Source: Zetaproteobacteria bacterium CG1_02_55_237 (GTDB taxonomy: Bacteria; Pseudomonadota; Zetaproteobacteria; Mariprofundales; Mariprofundaceae). From it: 58,331 bases of DNA. The stretch is taken from NCBI GenBank assembly GCA_001871195.1, contig MNXA01000045.1, positions 45,845 to 104,175 on the forward strand. The letters are read 5' to 3'. Under the pieces are notes generated by a model. It was not told the origin of the DNA. It ran no database searches and worked only from the letters and a program-made list of their open reading frames with translations. Both the position numbers and the translations under genes were made by a program. Shown one piece after another: positions 43,299-51,587 of this stretch (positions are counted from its first letter, which is position 1; each line of letters opens with the position of its first letter).

Positions 43299-45104
43299 AT
43301 GAAGATTTGTATAGCAACAACACCGATTCGGCCCGTGCCTACATACTTTCCGCCTTTTGGAAGTTTGGCAATTATTCAATCATTAAGAGGGATCGGTGAA
43401 GATGCTGAGTTTTATAATATTGATTACCACCGCTATGCCGAATCCGAGATTGAAAGTTATTTTAAGGAAAAACAGTTTGATGTGGTAGGAATCAGCTCTG
43501 TTGTCTCTACAGCTTATGCGTATACAAAATTTCTCGCAGGATTGATTCGCCGGGTTTCGCCGAATACGGTAATTGTTGTAGGGGGAAATCTGGCGGCAAG
43601 CGCCGAGATTCTGTTGCGAAAAAGTAGTGTTGATTTCTGTATGACAGGTGATGGTGAAATTATTATCCGCGAGTTGATAACGGCGCTTCGTGAGGGGAAG
43701 CTGGATGATGAGCACCTGAGAAAGATTAAGGGGATCTGCTTTCTGGAGAGCGATGGGTCCTTTAATTTTACCGGTTACGGGGCCAAGCCAACAGCTGCGG
43801 AGGTTGAAGACCCTGATTATACCATTCTTGAGAAGGATGGATCGATCTCTCACTATCTTCCTGAAGTTGCTGACAATCGATTTGATTCGATTGAGGGGAA
43901 AAGTTTTGGTAAGGGAGTATCAGCAACTGTTGTAATGACAAAGGGTTGTGTAAGCCGTTGCACTTTTTGTCATCGGTGGGAGAAGGGCTATAGAGCTCTT
44001 CCTCCGGCCAATGTTGTTAATCATGTGAAGTTTCTTATTGAGCGATACAATATTCGTTATATTGATTTGGCCGATGAGAATTTCGGGTCTGATCGTGCAC
44101 AGGCGATGGAGCTCGCAAGGTGTATGGGTGAGCTAGGGCTTAGGTGGCGAGCTGGTGGTGTCAGGTCATCAACAGTGAATCCTGAAACCTTAAAGCACTG
44201 GAAAGAGAATGGGTGCGTCAATGTAACCTATGGTACGGAGTCCGGTAGCCGGGCCATGCTGAAGATTATGGAGAAAAAGATTACCGTCGAACAGAATATG
44301 AATGCTCTGAAGTGGACTTATGAAGCAGGCATGAGGTCGGTAATTCAGATAATTCTAGGAATGCCGGGGGAAACTGATGAGACGGTGCAGGAGTCCATTG
44401 AGTTTCTTAATGAGGCTTCGAACTATTTATATCTGGGGGATAATTTTCCGAGCAGTATGATCAGCCTTAATTATGCACAGGCTCTCCCAGGCACGCCGCT
44501 TTATGAATACGCCCGTCAACACGGGTTTATTGGCAAAAGCATGGATGAAGAGGAGCAATACCTTTTGCGCATCAGTGATACAGATGCGTACAAGGAGGAT
44601 CATTTTGTCAATTATACCGGATTTCCACTTCTCAAGGTGTTAATGTGGCAGCAGGATATTCTGGCCAAGGTTGATGCAAATTATCTCCAGCGAAAATATA
44701 ACTACCAACTTTCTTTATTGGGGGTTATTAAGTTCTATTTTCAGCTTATTGTCTCCCGGTTACGTAAGCAAACAGTTCAGGCTTCCTCCGGAAAAGGGTA
44801 TACCGAAGAGTCAGGCTATTATAATTTTCGTGAGGCTGGGAAGTTTACATCATTACTCCTGAATCCAGTGACGAAGTTTCTTTTCCATCCGTTTCTTGCT
44901 TTGGGGATGGCTTTCGGGCGAAAACACGAAAGATCAGGCTTTGTGCTCATTGCGGACTATTTGTGGTGGTCTGTGAAGCATTTGTTTGTTTCGTCCAGGA
45001 ATGATGCTCTTCCCACGGAGTCACTTAGAAAGGTGACAACAATCAAGTCTTCAATGGAAGATTCTAAGAGTGACAAGATGATCCCTCTTCGCCAGGGAAG
45101 ATAA
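43299..45104 (+). CDS. B12-binding-type radical SAM protein
   Basis: A 601-residue protein. The N-terminus (about 1-150) has a cobalamin-binding-like Rossmann fold (VVGISSVVSTAYAYTKFL, VIVVGGNLAASAEILL, FCMTGDGE) but no evident DxHxxG ligand motif. The radical SAM core has C217, C221 and C224 (KGCVSRCTFCHRW), GTESGSRAMLKIMEKK and ILGMPGETDETVQES. A C-terminal region of about 150 residues with short hydrophobic stretches follows. Relatives carry out methylations, rearrangements or C-C bond chemistry. The clustered methyltransferases suggest glycan tailoring, but the reaction is unknown. Confidence 0.82.
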   Translation: MKICIATTPIRPVPTYFPPFGSLAIIQSLRGIGEDAEFYNIDYHRYAESEIESYFKEKQFDVVGISSVVSTAYAYTKFLAGLIRRVSPNTVIVVGGNLAASAEILLRKSSVDFCMTGDGEIIIRELITALREGKLDDEHLRKIKGICFLESDGSFNFTGYGAKPTAAEVEDPDYTILEKDGSISHYLPEVADNRFDSIEGKSFGKGVSATVVMTKGCVSRCTFCHRWEKGYRALPPANVVNHVKFLIERYNIRYIDLADENFGSDRAQAMELARCMGELGLRWRAGGVRSSTVNPETLKHWKENGCVNVTYGTESGSRAMLKIMEKKITVEQNMNALKWTYEAGMRSVIQIILGMPGETDETVQESIEFLNEASNYLYLGDNFPSSMISLNYAQALPGTPLYEYARQHGFIGKSMDEEEQYLLRISDTDAYKEDHFVNYTGFPLLKVLMWQQDILAKVDANYLQRKYNYQLSLLGVIKFYFQLIVSRLRKQTVQASSGKGYTEESGYYNFREAGKFTSLLLNPVTKFLFHPFLALGMAFGRKHERSGFVLIADYLWWSVKHLFVSSRNDALPTESLRKVTTIKSSMEDSKSDKMIPLRQGR

Positions 45105-45139
45105 GCTTTGTATGTATTGACGATGAAAAGGAGTTTTCT

Positions 45140-46144
45140 GTGCTATCTCTCTTGAAGCAGCCGTTCAGGGCAATATTCCATCGAAATCAGCAACAGTATG
45201 AGCAAGGATGTGCTGCTGATGTGCATTCCATACTTGATGGGGCAACTGTTAGGATGGTCGATGTTGGTGCCTCCGGTGGTGTATTGCCAAGATGGCACCC
45301 GTTGAGGGGAGATGTCTCGTTTATCGGGATTGAGCCGGATGCGCGGTCTACTGAAGAATTGTTGAATTCTCAGGAGGCTAAAGAGTTCCACAGTTACAAG
45401 GTGATTCCGCATGGCGCATGGGATGTGGATGGCAAGGTGTCCATTTCTTTTACACGCAAGCCAATGTGTTCATCTCATTATCAACCCAACATGGAGCTGC
45501 TTGGCCGTTTTCCTGATGCTGATCGTTTTGATATTGCAGGTTCAGGGGATGTTGAATGTAAAACCCTTGATGCGTTGATTTCAGATTCGGCTGACGCTCC
45601 GGATTTCATGAAGCTTGACCTTGAAGGTGGTGAGTTGGCCGTACTTCGCGGAGCTCCGAACATCCTGAAAAGTTGCATGGCCCTTCATGTTGAAGTTGGG
45701 TTCCAGCATTTGCGCAAAGGACAGCCGCTGTTTGGAGATGTTTGTGCGTACCTGACAGGCAAGGGGATTGAGTTCAATGACTTTCTGTATATTTGTCGTT
45801 GGGAACGTTCCGCATACCGCGAAGCGGGGCAGTGTTTTTTTGGGGATGCGTTGTTTTTGAGGTCGCCTGAGAATGTGCTGGGTCTTTTTCAGAGTCGTAC
45901 GATTGACTTCAAACGGGTCAAATCCTATCTCGCCATTCTTGTGGTTTACGAAAGGTATGATCTTGGTCTGAAGCTGCTGAATATGATGATGGATCAGGGT
46001 ATTGAGTCTGGATATGTGCGCCTAGCAATAACCCTGATGGAGAAGCGGAAGAAGTCTTTTGATTCCCGTTTCCGTATGCTGAAACGACTGAATCTTCTTA
46101 TGCAGTACAGGAATCCAAATACTCAACTTCACTGTTTCTACTGA
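45140..46144 (+). CDS. FkbM-family methyltransferase (second copy)
   Basis: A 334-residue protein from GTG 45140, with AAGGAG upstream. Motif I is MVDVGASGGVLPRWHPL and motif II SFIGIEPDA. CKTLDALISDS and DFMKLDLEGGELAVLRGAP are the FkbM C-terminal signatures. A helical tail of about 70 residues (KSYLAILVVYERYDLGLKLL onward) extends beyond the catalytic domain. It differs clearly from the copies at 41675 and 57244, so this is not a recent duplication. Confidence 0.82.
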   Translation: MLSLLKQPFRAIFHRNQQQYEQGCAADVHSILDGATVRMVDVGASGGVLPRWHPLRGDVSFIGIEPDARSTEELLNSQEAKEFHSYKVIPHGAWDVDGKVSISFTRKPMCSSHYQPNMELLGRFPDADRFDIAGSGDVECKTLDALISDSADAPDFMKLDLEGGELAVLRGAPNILKSCMALHVEVGFQHLRKGQPLFGDVCAYLTGKGIEFNDFLYICRWERSAYREAGQCFFGDALFLRSPENVLGLFQSRTIDFKRVKSYLAILVVYERYDLGLKLLNMMMDQGIESGYVRLAITLMEKRKKSFDSRFRMLKRLNLLMQYRNPNTQLHCFY

Positions 46145-46200
46145 TAGTGATTGTGCGACCGAGTAGGTTTTTTTCGAGATGGACAGGGGAAGGGCAATAG

Positions 46201-47283
46201 ATGGATAGAGTATTAATCCGGGCATCAATTTCTGAGCAATTGACTCGCCCCTTATGGGGAACTTCGGTACGTGCCGAGGATCGTCTTTGGCTGGATAAAA
46301 ATGAAAACATAGATTCTGATCTTTCTCAGGTGATCCGGGATGTTGTTCAAGGGCTGCCGAGCTACGCTTTTTCAACCTACCCCGAGATGGGTGTTTTGTA
46401 TGACAAGCTTTCCAACTTTCTGGGTGTGCCTGCGAATTTCCTGCTGGTATCTGCCGGCTCCGATGGGGTCATCCGTTCTGCATTTGAGGCATTTGTGGAT
46501 CCCGGGGACGTTGTTCTGTATGCAGGGCCGACCTTCGCCATGTACGAGGTTTATTGCAAGATATACGGGGCTGTCGAGTTGGTGCAGGAATATACGGCAT
46601 CGCAGGATGGCCCTTTGCTTGATATGGGCGCTTTCTTATCTTTAGTTAGAACCCATAGGCCAAAGATGGTCTGTCTTCCGAATCCGAACAGTCCGACAGG
46701 CACTGTCATTTCTGACGCAGAAATGAAACGGTTGCTTGATTGTACGCGTGATTCAGGCTCTTTGTTGATGATTGATGAGGCTTACTATCCCTTCTATGAG
46801 AATACGGTTCTTCAATACGTGAACGATTATGACAATCTGCTGGTGATAAGAAGTACTGGGAAAGCATGGGGTATGGCCGGTTTTAGAATTGGCTATGGTG
46901 TGGCAGATGCGAAGGTTGCAGAGGCCCTTCACAAGGTAAGGCCCATGTATGAGGCTAATACCGTTGGCGTGATGGTGCTTGGAGAAATGATTGATCGGTA
47001 TGACGAGGTGCTGAAGTCTGTTGATCGGTTGAATCAGGCGAAGAAAGCTTTTCTTTCTTTCGCTGATCGGCATGATTTCAAGTGGTTCCCAACCTATGGG
47101 AATTTTGTCCATATCAACTTGGGGCCACGTGGTGATAAAATTGATGCTGCGCTGCAGACCTGTGTTTATTACAGGCGGGCTATAAATCATCCGAGCCTGT
47201 TAGGTTATAGCCGATTTTCATTGGCTCCGACTGTCGAAATGGAACGTATTATGAAAGTAATCGAGGGTGAACTGAATGACTAG
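46201..47283 (+). CDS. HisC-like PLP aminotransferase
   Basis: A 360-residue fold-type I aminotransferase resembling histidinol-phosphate aminotransferase. Visible are LWLDKNENIDSDLS, FLLVSAGSDGVIRSAFEAF, CLPNPNSPTGTVIS, LMIDEAYYPFY, and the PLP lysine in RSTGKAWGMAGFRIGYG. No other histidine genes surround it. It opens a run of eight overlapping or closely spaced sugar/cyclitol-type genes, so it probably aminates a keto intermediate of that pathway. Its stop overlaps the next start by eight bases. Confidence 0.83.
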   Translation: MDRVLIRASISEQLTRPLWGTSVRAEDRLWLDKNENIDSDLSQVIRDVVQGLPSYAFSTYPEMGVLYDKLSNFLGVPANFLLVSAGSDGVIRSAFEAFVDPGDVVLYAGPTFAMYEVYCKIYGAVELVQEYTASQDGPLLDMGAFLSLVRTHRPKMVCLPNPNSPTGTVISDAEMKRLLDCTRDSGSLLMIDEAYYPFYENTVLQYVNDYDNLLVIRSTGKAWGMAGFRIGYGVADAKVAEALHKVRPMYEANTVGVMVLGEMIDRYDEVLKSVDRLNQAKKAFLSFADRHDFKWFPTYGNFVHINLGPRGDKIDAALQTCVYYRRAINHPSLLGYSRFSLAPTVEMERIMKVIEGELND

Positions 47284-48382
47284 CAATACGGTTGAGAGCC
47301 CAATACGCATTGCTGTAATCGGCTGTGGAAGGATAGCCGGGCATCATTGCCGCTCTATCAGCATCAATTCCGAGCTTGAATTGACATCTGTCTGCGATTT
47401 GGATGAAGCCAAGGCGGCAGCCTATGGCGTCGAGTTTAACGTCCCGTATTTCACCAGTTATCACGAAATGCTTCGGCAGTGTCAGGTTGATGTCGTGGCT
47501 GTTATCACACCTTCCGGTATGCACTTTGAGCATGCAATGGATGTGCTTGAAACGTATGGTAAGCACATCATTGTTGAGAAGCCGACCTTTATGCGCCTGA
47601 GCCATTTGGATGAAGTATATGCCCTGGCTGAAGAGAAGGGTGTTAAGGTGTTTCCTGTGTTTCAGAATAGGTACAACAAGGCTGTCCAGCGGGTAAAAAA
47701 AGGCATTGAGAGAGATGAATTGGGATCTCCGCGAGTCGTCAGCATTCGAGTGCGGTGGTGCAGGCCACAAAGGTATTACGATCTCTCCGCATGGCGCGGG
47801 ACTTTTTCGCATGATGGCGGTGCGTTGACCAATCAGGGTATTCACCATCTTGATTTGTTGCGGTATCTGTTTGGCGAAGTAAAGGGTGTTTGTACCAAGA
47901 TGGCCACGCTTGGCGCTGATATCGAGGTGGAAGATGCCGCTGTCGGTGTTTTTAACTTTGCTTCAGGTGCGGTTGGTACGCTGGAAGTGACGACCTCTGC
48001 AAGACCTGATGATTTTGAAGCCTCTATTTCGATTGTGGGTTCGAAAGGGTTGGCTCAGATTGGCGGCATTGCGGTCAATGAACTGCAAATATATACGCCG
48101 GATCCTCAAGCCTGTGCTGTCAGCAGCGAAGATTTCTCCGGTTGTGTCTATGGACACGGGCATGAGAATATATACAGGAATCTGGCCGATGTGATTCTTA
48201 GGGGCGGAGGGCATCTTGTCAGGCAGAAGGATTGCGCAAGCAGTCTTGCTTTGTTGCACGCGGCCTATCTTTCCGATGAGGTTGTTGGTTGGGTGGATGT
48301 AGGGGCATTTGGAGAATCAACTCGTTTGGGGCGGCCGGATGATCTGATATCCGACCTCTACAGAACAGCAAAAAGTGGGTAA
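47276..48382 (+). CDS. Gfo/Idh/MocA-family oxidoreductase (first copy)
   Basis: A 368-residue NAD(P)-dependent oxidoreductase: Rossmann motif IRIAVIGCGRIAGHHC, the EKP motif in HIIVEKPTFMRLS, and GGALTNQGIHHLDLLRYLFG with the catalytic-type histidine pair. Members include inositol dehydrogenases and WbpB-type nucleotide-sugar 3-dehydrogenases. The C-terminal half is long and ends beyond the usual beta-sheet domain. It is flanked by an aminotransferase and a cytidylyltransferase, consistent with a 3-keto intermediate that is then aminated. Confidence 0.85.
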   Translation: MTSNTVESPIRIAVIGCGRIAGHHCRSISINSELELTSVCDLDEAKAAAYGVEFNVPYFTSYHEMLRQCQVDVVAVITPSGMHFEHAMDVLETYGKHIIVEKPTFMRLSHLDEVYALAEEKGVKVFPVFQNRYNKAVQRVKKGIERDELGSPRVVSIRVRWCRPQRYYDLSAWRGTFSHDGGALTNQGIHHLDLLRYLFGEVKGVCTKMATLGADIEVEDAAVGVFNFASGAVGTLEVTTSARPDDFEASISIVGSKGLAQIGGIAVNELQIYTPDPQACAVSSEDFSGCVYGHGHENIYRNLADVILRGGGHLVRQKDCASSLALLHAAYLSDEVVGWVDVGAFGESTRLGRPDDLISDLYRTAKSG

Positions 48383-49177
48383 ATGGGTGAGGCAAACGTG
48401 ACTAAAATCATTGGTATAATACCGGCGCGAATGGGCTCCAGCAGATTTTACGGAAAGCCACTACACCCAATCCTTGGGATGCCTATGCTGGAGCATGTGT
48501 ATAGAAGGGCTTCCATGTATGAAGGTTGGGCTGCGCTTTGTATCGCAACCTGCGATCAGGAAATTTTTGATTTTTGCGAGAAGAAAGGTTTCCCGTGTGT
48601 CATGACCTCATCAACTCATACAAGGGCGCTGGAGAGGGTCCATGAAGCCGTCCTTAATTTGGGACTGAACCCGGCGGAAGATGATCTAGTTCTGAACGTA
48701 CAGGGCGATGAGCCCATGATGCTTCCTGAGATGATTGATGTAACGACACGACCGATGCTTGACCACAAGGATGTCGGCGGCACTGTTTTGGCGATGGATA
48801 TTGTTGATGAAGTTCAATACCGTGATCCGAATTCGCTGAAGATCATTCATGACCTGAATGGTGATATCCTCTATACATCGCGCAGCCCCATTCCGTATGC
48901 CAAAAAGTTTTCAAGGGAAATAGGTGCAAAAAGAATCTATGGGATTTTTGGGTTCAAATGGCATTTCCTGAAAAAGTTCAATGAGCTTCCGGAATCGCCT
49001 TTGGAACTTGTGGAGTCCTGTGACAGCAACCGTCTTTATGACAACGGGTTGACCCAGAGGGTCGCTCCATACCCATACATGCTTTCATTTGCGGTTGATT
49101 GCCCGGAAGATATCAAGCTTGTTGAAGAGCATATGGTGAATGACCCACTGTACAAGCTTTACGCAAGAGCAGCGTAA
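48383..49177 (+). CDS. KdsB-like CMP-sugar cytidylyltransferase
   Basis: A 264-residue protein directly after the preceding stop. GTG 48398, with GGTGAGG upstream, is an alternative start. It follows 3-deoxy-manno-octulosonate cytidylyltransferase closely in plan: IIGIIPARMGSSRFYGKPLH, LVLNVQGDEPMMLPEMI, YTSRSPIPYAKK, and YGIFGFKWHFLKKF. KdsB normally has R-Y-A-S-T-R-L-P-G-K-P-L, so the SRFYGKPL variant and the altered C-terminal ESCDSNRLYDNG point to another substrate. It is probably specific to a locus-encoded ulosonic acid or related sugar. Confidence 0.82.
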   Translation: MGEANVTKIIGIIPARMGSSRFYGKPLHPILGMPMLEHVYRRASMYEGWAALCIATCDQEIFDFCEKKGFPCVMTSSTHTRALERVHEAVLNLGLNPAEDDLVLNVQGDEPMMLPEMIDVTTRPMLDHKDVGGTVLAMDIVDEVQYRDPNSLKIIHDLNGDILYTSRSPIPYAKKFSREIGAKRIYGIFGFKWHFLKKFNELPESPLELVESCDSNRLYDNGLTQRVAPYPYMLSFAVDCPEDIKLVEEHMVNDPLYKLYARAA

Positions 49178-49178
49178 T

Positions 49179-50225
49179 ATGAGCACATTGCGTGTCGGGA
49201 TAGCTGGCTATGGGGTTGTAGGAAAGCGCCGCAGAGCTGTTGTCGATAGCCGTCCGGACATGAAAACAGTAGCTGTATGCGATCGTTTTTTTGAATCGGG
49301 CGGGAGAATGGATGATGGTATAGTATTCCATTCGGATTATCGCACTTTGCTTGAGGAGAATCTGGATGTGCTTTTCGTCTGTCTCACAAATGATGTGGCT
49401 GCTGAGGTTACCATTGCCGGATTGAGGAAAGGGCTGCACGTGTTTTGCGAGAAGCCTCCAGGTCGTGATTTGGCTGATATTCAGGCTGTTGTTCAGACAG
49501 AAAAGGAATGTCCGGGCCTTAAGTTGATGTATGGTTTTAATCATCGCCATCATGAATCGGTCAGGGATGCCCTTGAGATTGTCCAATCCGGTGAGCTCGG
49601 ACATATCATCAATCTGAAGGGTGTCTATGGGAAATCGAAGTTGATTACATTCAATCAACCCGATTGGCGTACCAAAAGGAGCATCGCCGGTGGCGGGGTT
49701 CTGCTTGATCAGGGAATTCATCTTGTGGATTTGATGCGCCTGTTCTCCGGTGGCGATTTTGAGGAAGTGCACAGCTTTATTTCCAATAGCTACTGGAACT
49801 ATGATATTGAAGACAATGCGTATGCTTTGATGAAGACAAAATGCGGTGTTGTCGGAATGCTGCATTCGTCTGCGACACAATGGAGACACAGGTTTCACTT
49901 GGATATCACTCTTGAAAGGGGGGGGGTTATTCTGAGCGGCATACTTTCTGGATCAAAGAGCTACGGTGCCGAGACACTTGCTGTGATCAGAGCCAATCCC
50001 GATGACAACGGTGACCCAAAGGAGCAAATTACCCGATATAACAATGATCCATCTTGGGAAAATGAGATTTCCGTGTTTGCTGATGCAATCAAGCATGGCA
50101 GGGTGATTCATTCGGGATCTTCTCTGGAGGCGCTGAAAACCATGCAGTTGGTGTATAAAATTTATTGTGCTGACGCCCAATGGAAGGAAACATATAAATT
50201 GACGGATTGCGTTGAAGAGTTATGA
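49179..50225 (+). CDS. Gfo/Idh/MocA-family oxidoreductase (second copy)
   Basis: From ATG 49179, one base after the preceding stop, 348 residues. An upstream in-frame TTG/GTG extension into the cytidylyltransferase gene is unlikely. Motifs are LRVGIAGYGVVGKRRRAV, HVFCEKPPGRDLAD and GGGVLLDQGIHLVDLMRLF. It is only distantly similar to the copy at 47276, so the two probably catalyse different redox steps. It overlaps the SIS isomerase gene by four bases. Confidence 0.84.
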   Translation: MSTLRVGIAGYGVVGKRRRAVVDSRPDMKTVAVCDRFFESGGRMDDGIVFHSDYRTLLEENLDVLFVCLTNDVAAEVTIAGLRKGLHVFCEKPPGRDLADIQAVVQTEKECPGLKLMYGFNHRHHESVRDALEIVQSGELGHIINLKGVYGKSKLITFNQPDWRTKRSIAGGGVLLDQGIHLVDLMRLFSGGDFEEVHSFISNSYWNYDIEDNAYALMKTKCGVVGMLHSSATQWRHRFHLDITLERGGVILSGILSGSKSYGAETLAVIRANPDDNGDPKEQITRYNNDPSWENEISVFADAIKHGRVIHSGSSLEALKTMQLVYKIYCADAQWKETYKLTDCVEEL

Positions 50226-50857
50226 ATAATATCAATGAAATGCTGAATGCAAGTTGTGGTGTAGGCGCATTTTCTAAACGTTATTTTTCCTATCTCTCCA
50301 AAGTGCTGGATGCCATTGATGTGTCCAGTATTGAGGAGTTCGTTGAAATCCTGCTGGATGCCAGAGAGCGAGGGGCAAGTGTGTTTTTCATTGGAAATGG
50401 TGGCAGTGCATCTACAGCCAGTCATTTTGTGAATGATATTGGTGTCGGAACCCGTTCCTGGGATAAACCTTTCTGTGTCATGAGCCTGAGCGATAATAGT
50501 TCTGTTGTAACAGCTATAGGTAACGACAGGGGATATGAGAATATCTTTGTTGAACAGTTAAGGCTCTATCTGAAACCCGCGGATGTGGTGGTCATGATTT
50601 CAGCATCTGGTAATTCGCCAAATCTTATAAAAGCTCTGGATTATGCAAACGATATCGGAGCAATGACGGTTGGTTTGACCTCGTTTGATGGTGGGGTGGT
50701 AAAGAGCCGATCAAAATGCAATATCCACGTTCCTGCCGAAAAGGGTGAATATGGTCCTGCAGAAGATGCTCATCTGATTATTGATCATCTTGTCAGCGCC
50801 TATTTGATGCATCATGTGAAAAACGAGCTTCTTCAGGGCGGGAAGGAAGGCGCTTGA
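50222..50857 (+). CDS. SIS-domain sugar isomerase (GmhA-like)
   Basis: A 211-residue sugar-isomerase-domain protein: FFIGNGGSASTASHFVNDIG, VVMISASGNSPNLIKALDYA, and the GmhA-type histidine in EDAHLIIDHLVSAYL. GmhA converts sedoheptulose 7-phosphate to D-glycero-D-manno-heptose 7-phosphate. The catalytic glutamate of E. coli GmhA (HFAEEL) is replaced here by aspartate (HFVNDI). Whether it acts on sedoheptulose 7-phosphate, or holds it for the downstream cyclase, is open. No heptose kinase or epimerase gene is nearby. Confidence 0.78.
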   Translation: MNNINEMLNASCGVGAFSKRYFSYLSKVLDAIDVSSIEEFVEILLDARERGASVFFIGNGGSASTASHFVNDIGVGTRSWDKPFCVMSLSDNSSVVTAIGNDRGYENIFVEQLRLYLKPADVVVMISASGNSPNLIKALDYANDIGAMTVGLTSFDGGVVKSRSKCNIHVPAEKGEYGPAEDAHLIIDHLVSAYLMHHVKNELLQGGKEGA

Positions 50858-50866
50858 GGAATTGCC

Positions 50867-51586
50867 GTGATTGAATTATCTGGCAGAAAGGTTCTGGTTA
50901 CGGGGGGGAGCAGAGGGATTGGTTTCTCGATTGCCCGAAAGTTCGTCGAATCAGCAGCCGATGTTGTCGTAACTGGAACGCGCGTTGATGGGAAGGGTCC
51001 CTTGGGTGCGGAATACCGGATGTTTAATTTTTCAGATTACGATTCCCTGAATGCGTGTGCAGAGTTTGTTGCAGACTGGTCTCCCGATATCCTGATCAAC
51101 AACGCCGGAATCAATAAGATTTCTCCATTTGAAAAAATAGCTGTGCAGGAATTCGAGATCATTCAACAGGTGAATCTGGAGGCTCCGTTCCGATTGAGCC
51201 AAGCTGCTGTTAACGGGATGAAAACCAGAGGATGGGGGCGAATTGTCAATGTGTCCTCAATATGGGGGAAGATCAGCAGGGAATTTCGTGCTTCATATTC
51301 TGCATCCAAATTTGCGCTCGACGGGATGAGTGCTGCGCTTGCTGCTGAAGTCACCCGGTATGGGGTTCTGGTGAACTGTGTGGCACCCGGCTTTATAGAT
51401 ACCGAATTGACACGCAGGGTGCTTGGTGATGATGGCGTCGTTAAACAGACTGAGGCAATTCCAGCCCGTCGTCTTGGTACTCCGGATGAAGTGGCAACGT
51501 TTGTTGTCTGGCTAGCAGGGCCCGATAATACATACATCAGTGGCCAGAATATTGCGATTGATGGGGGATTTACCAGTGCCGGATAA
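50867..51586 (+). CDS. Short-chain dehydrogenase/reductase
   Basis: A 239-residue classical SDR with VLVTGGSRGIGFSIARKF at the N-terminus, NNAGINKISPFEKI, the serine of VNVSSIWG, and the catalytic YSASK. It ends GQNIAIDGGFTSAG as FabG-like enzymes do. It lies between the isomerase and the cyclase, so reduction or oxidation of a sugar or cyclitol is more likely than fatty-acid synthesis. It ends one base before the cyclase start. Confidence 0.83.
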   Translation: MIELSGRKVLVTGGSRGIGFSIARKFVESAADVVVTGTRVDGKGPLGAEYRMFNFSDYDSLNACAEFVADWSPDILINNAGINKISPFEKIAVQEFEIIQQVNLEAPFRLSQAAVNGMKTRGWGRIVNVSSIWGKISREFRASYSASKFALDGMSAALAAEVTRYGVLVNCVAPGFIDTELTRRVLGDDGVVKQTEAIPARRLGTPDEVATFVVWLAGPDNTYISGQNIAIDGGFTSAG

Positions 51587-51587
51587 A

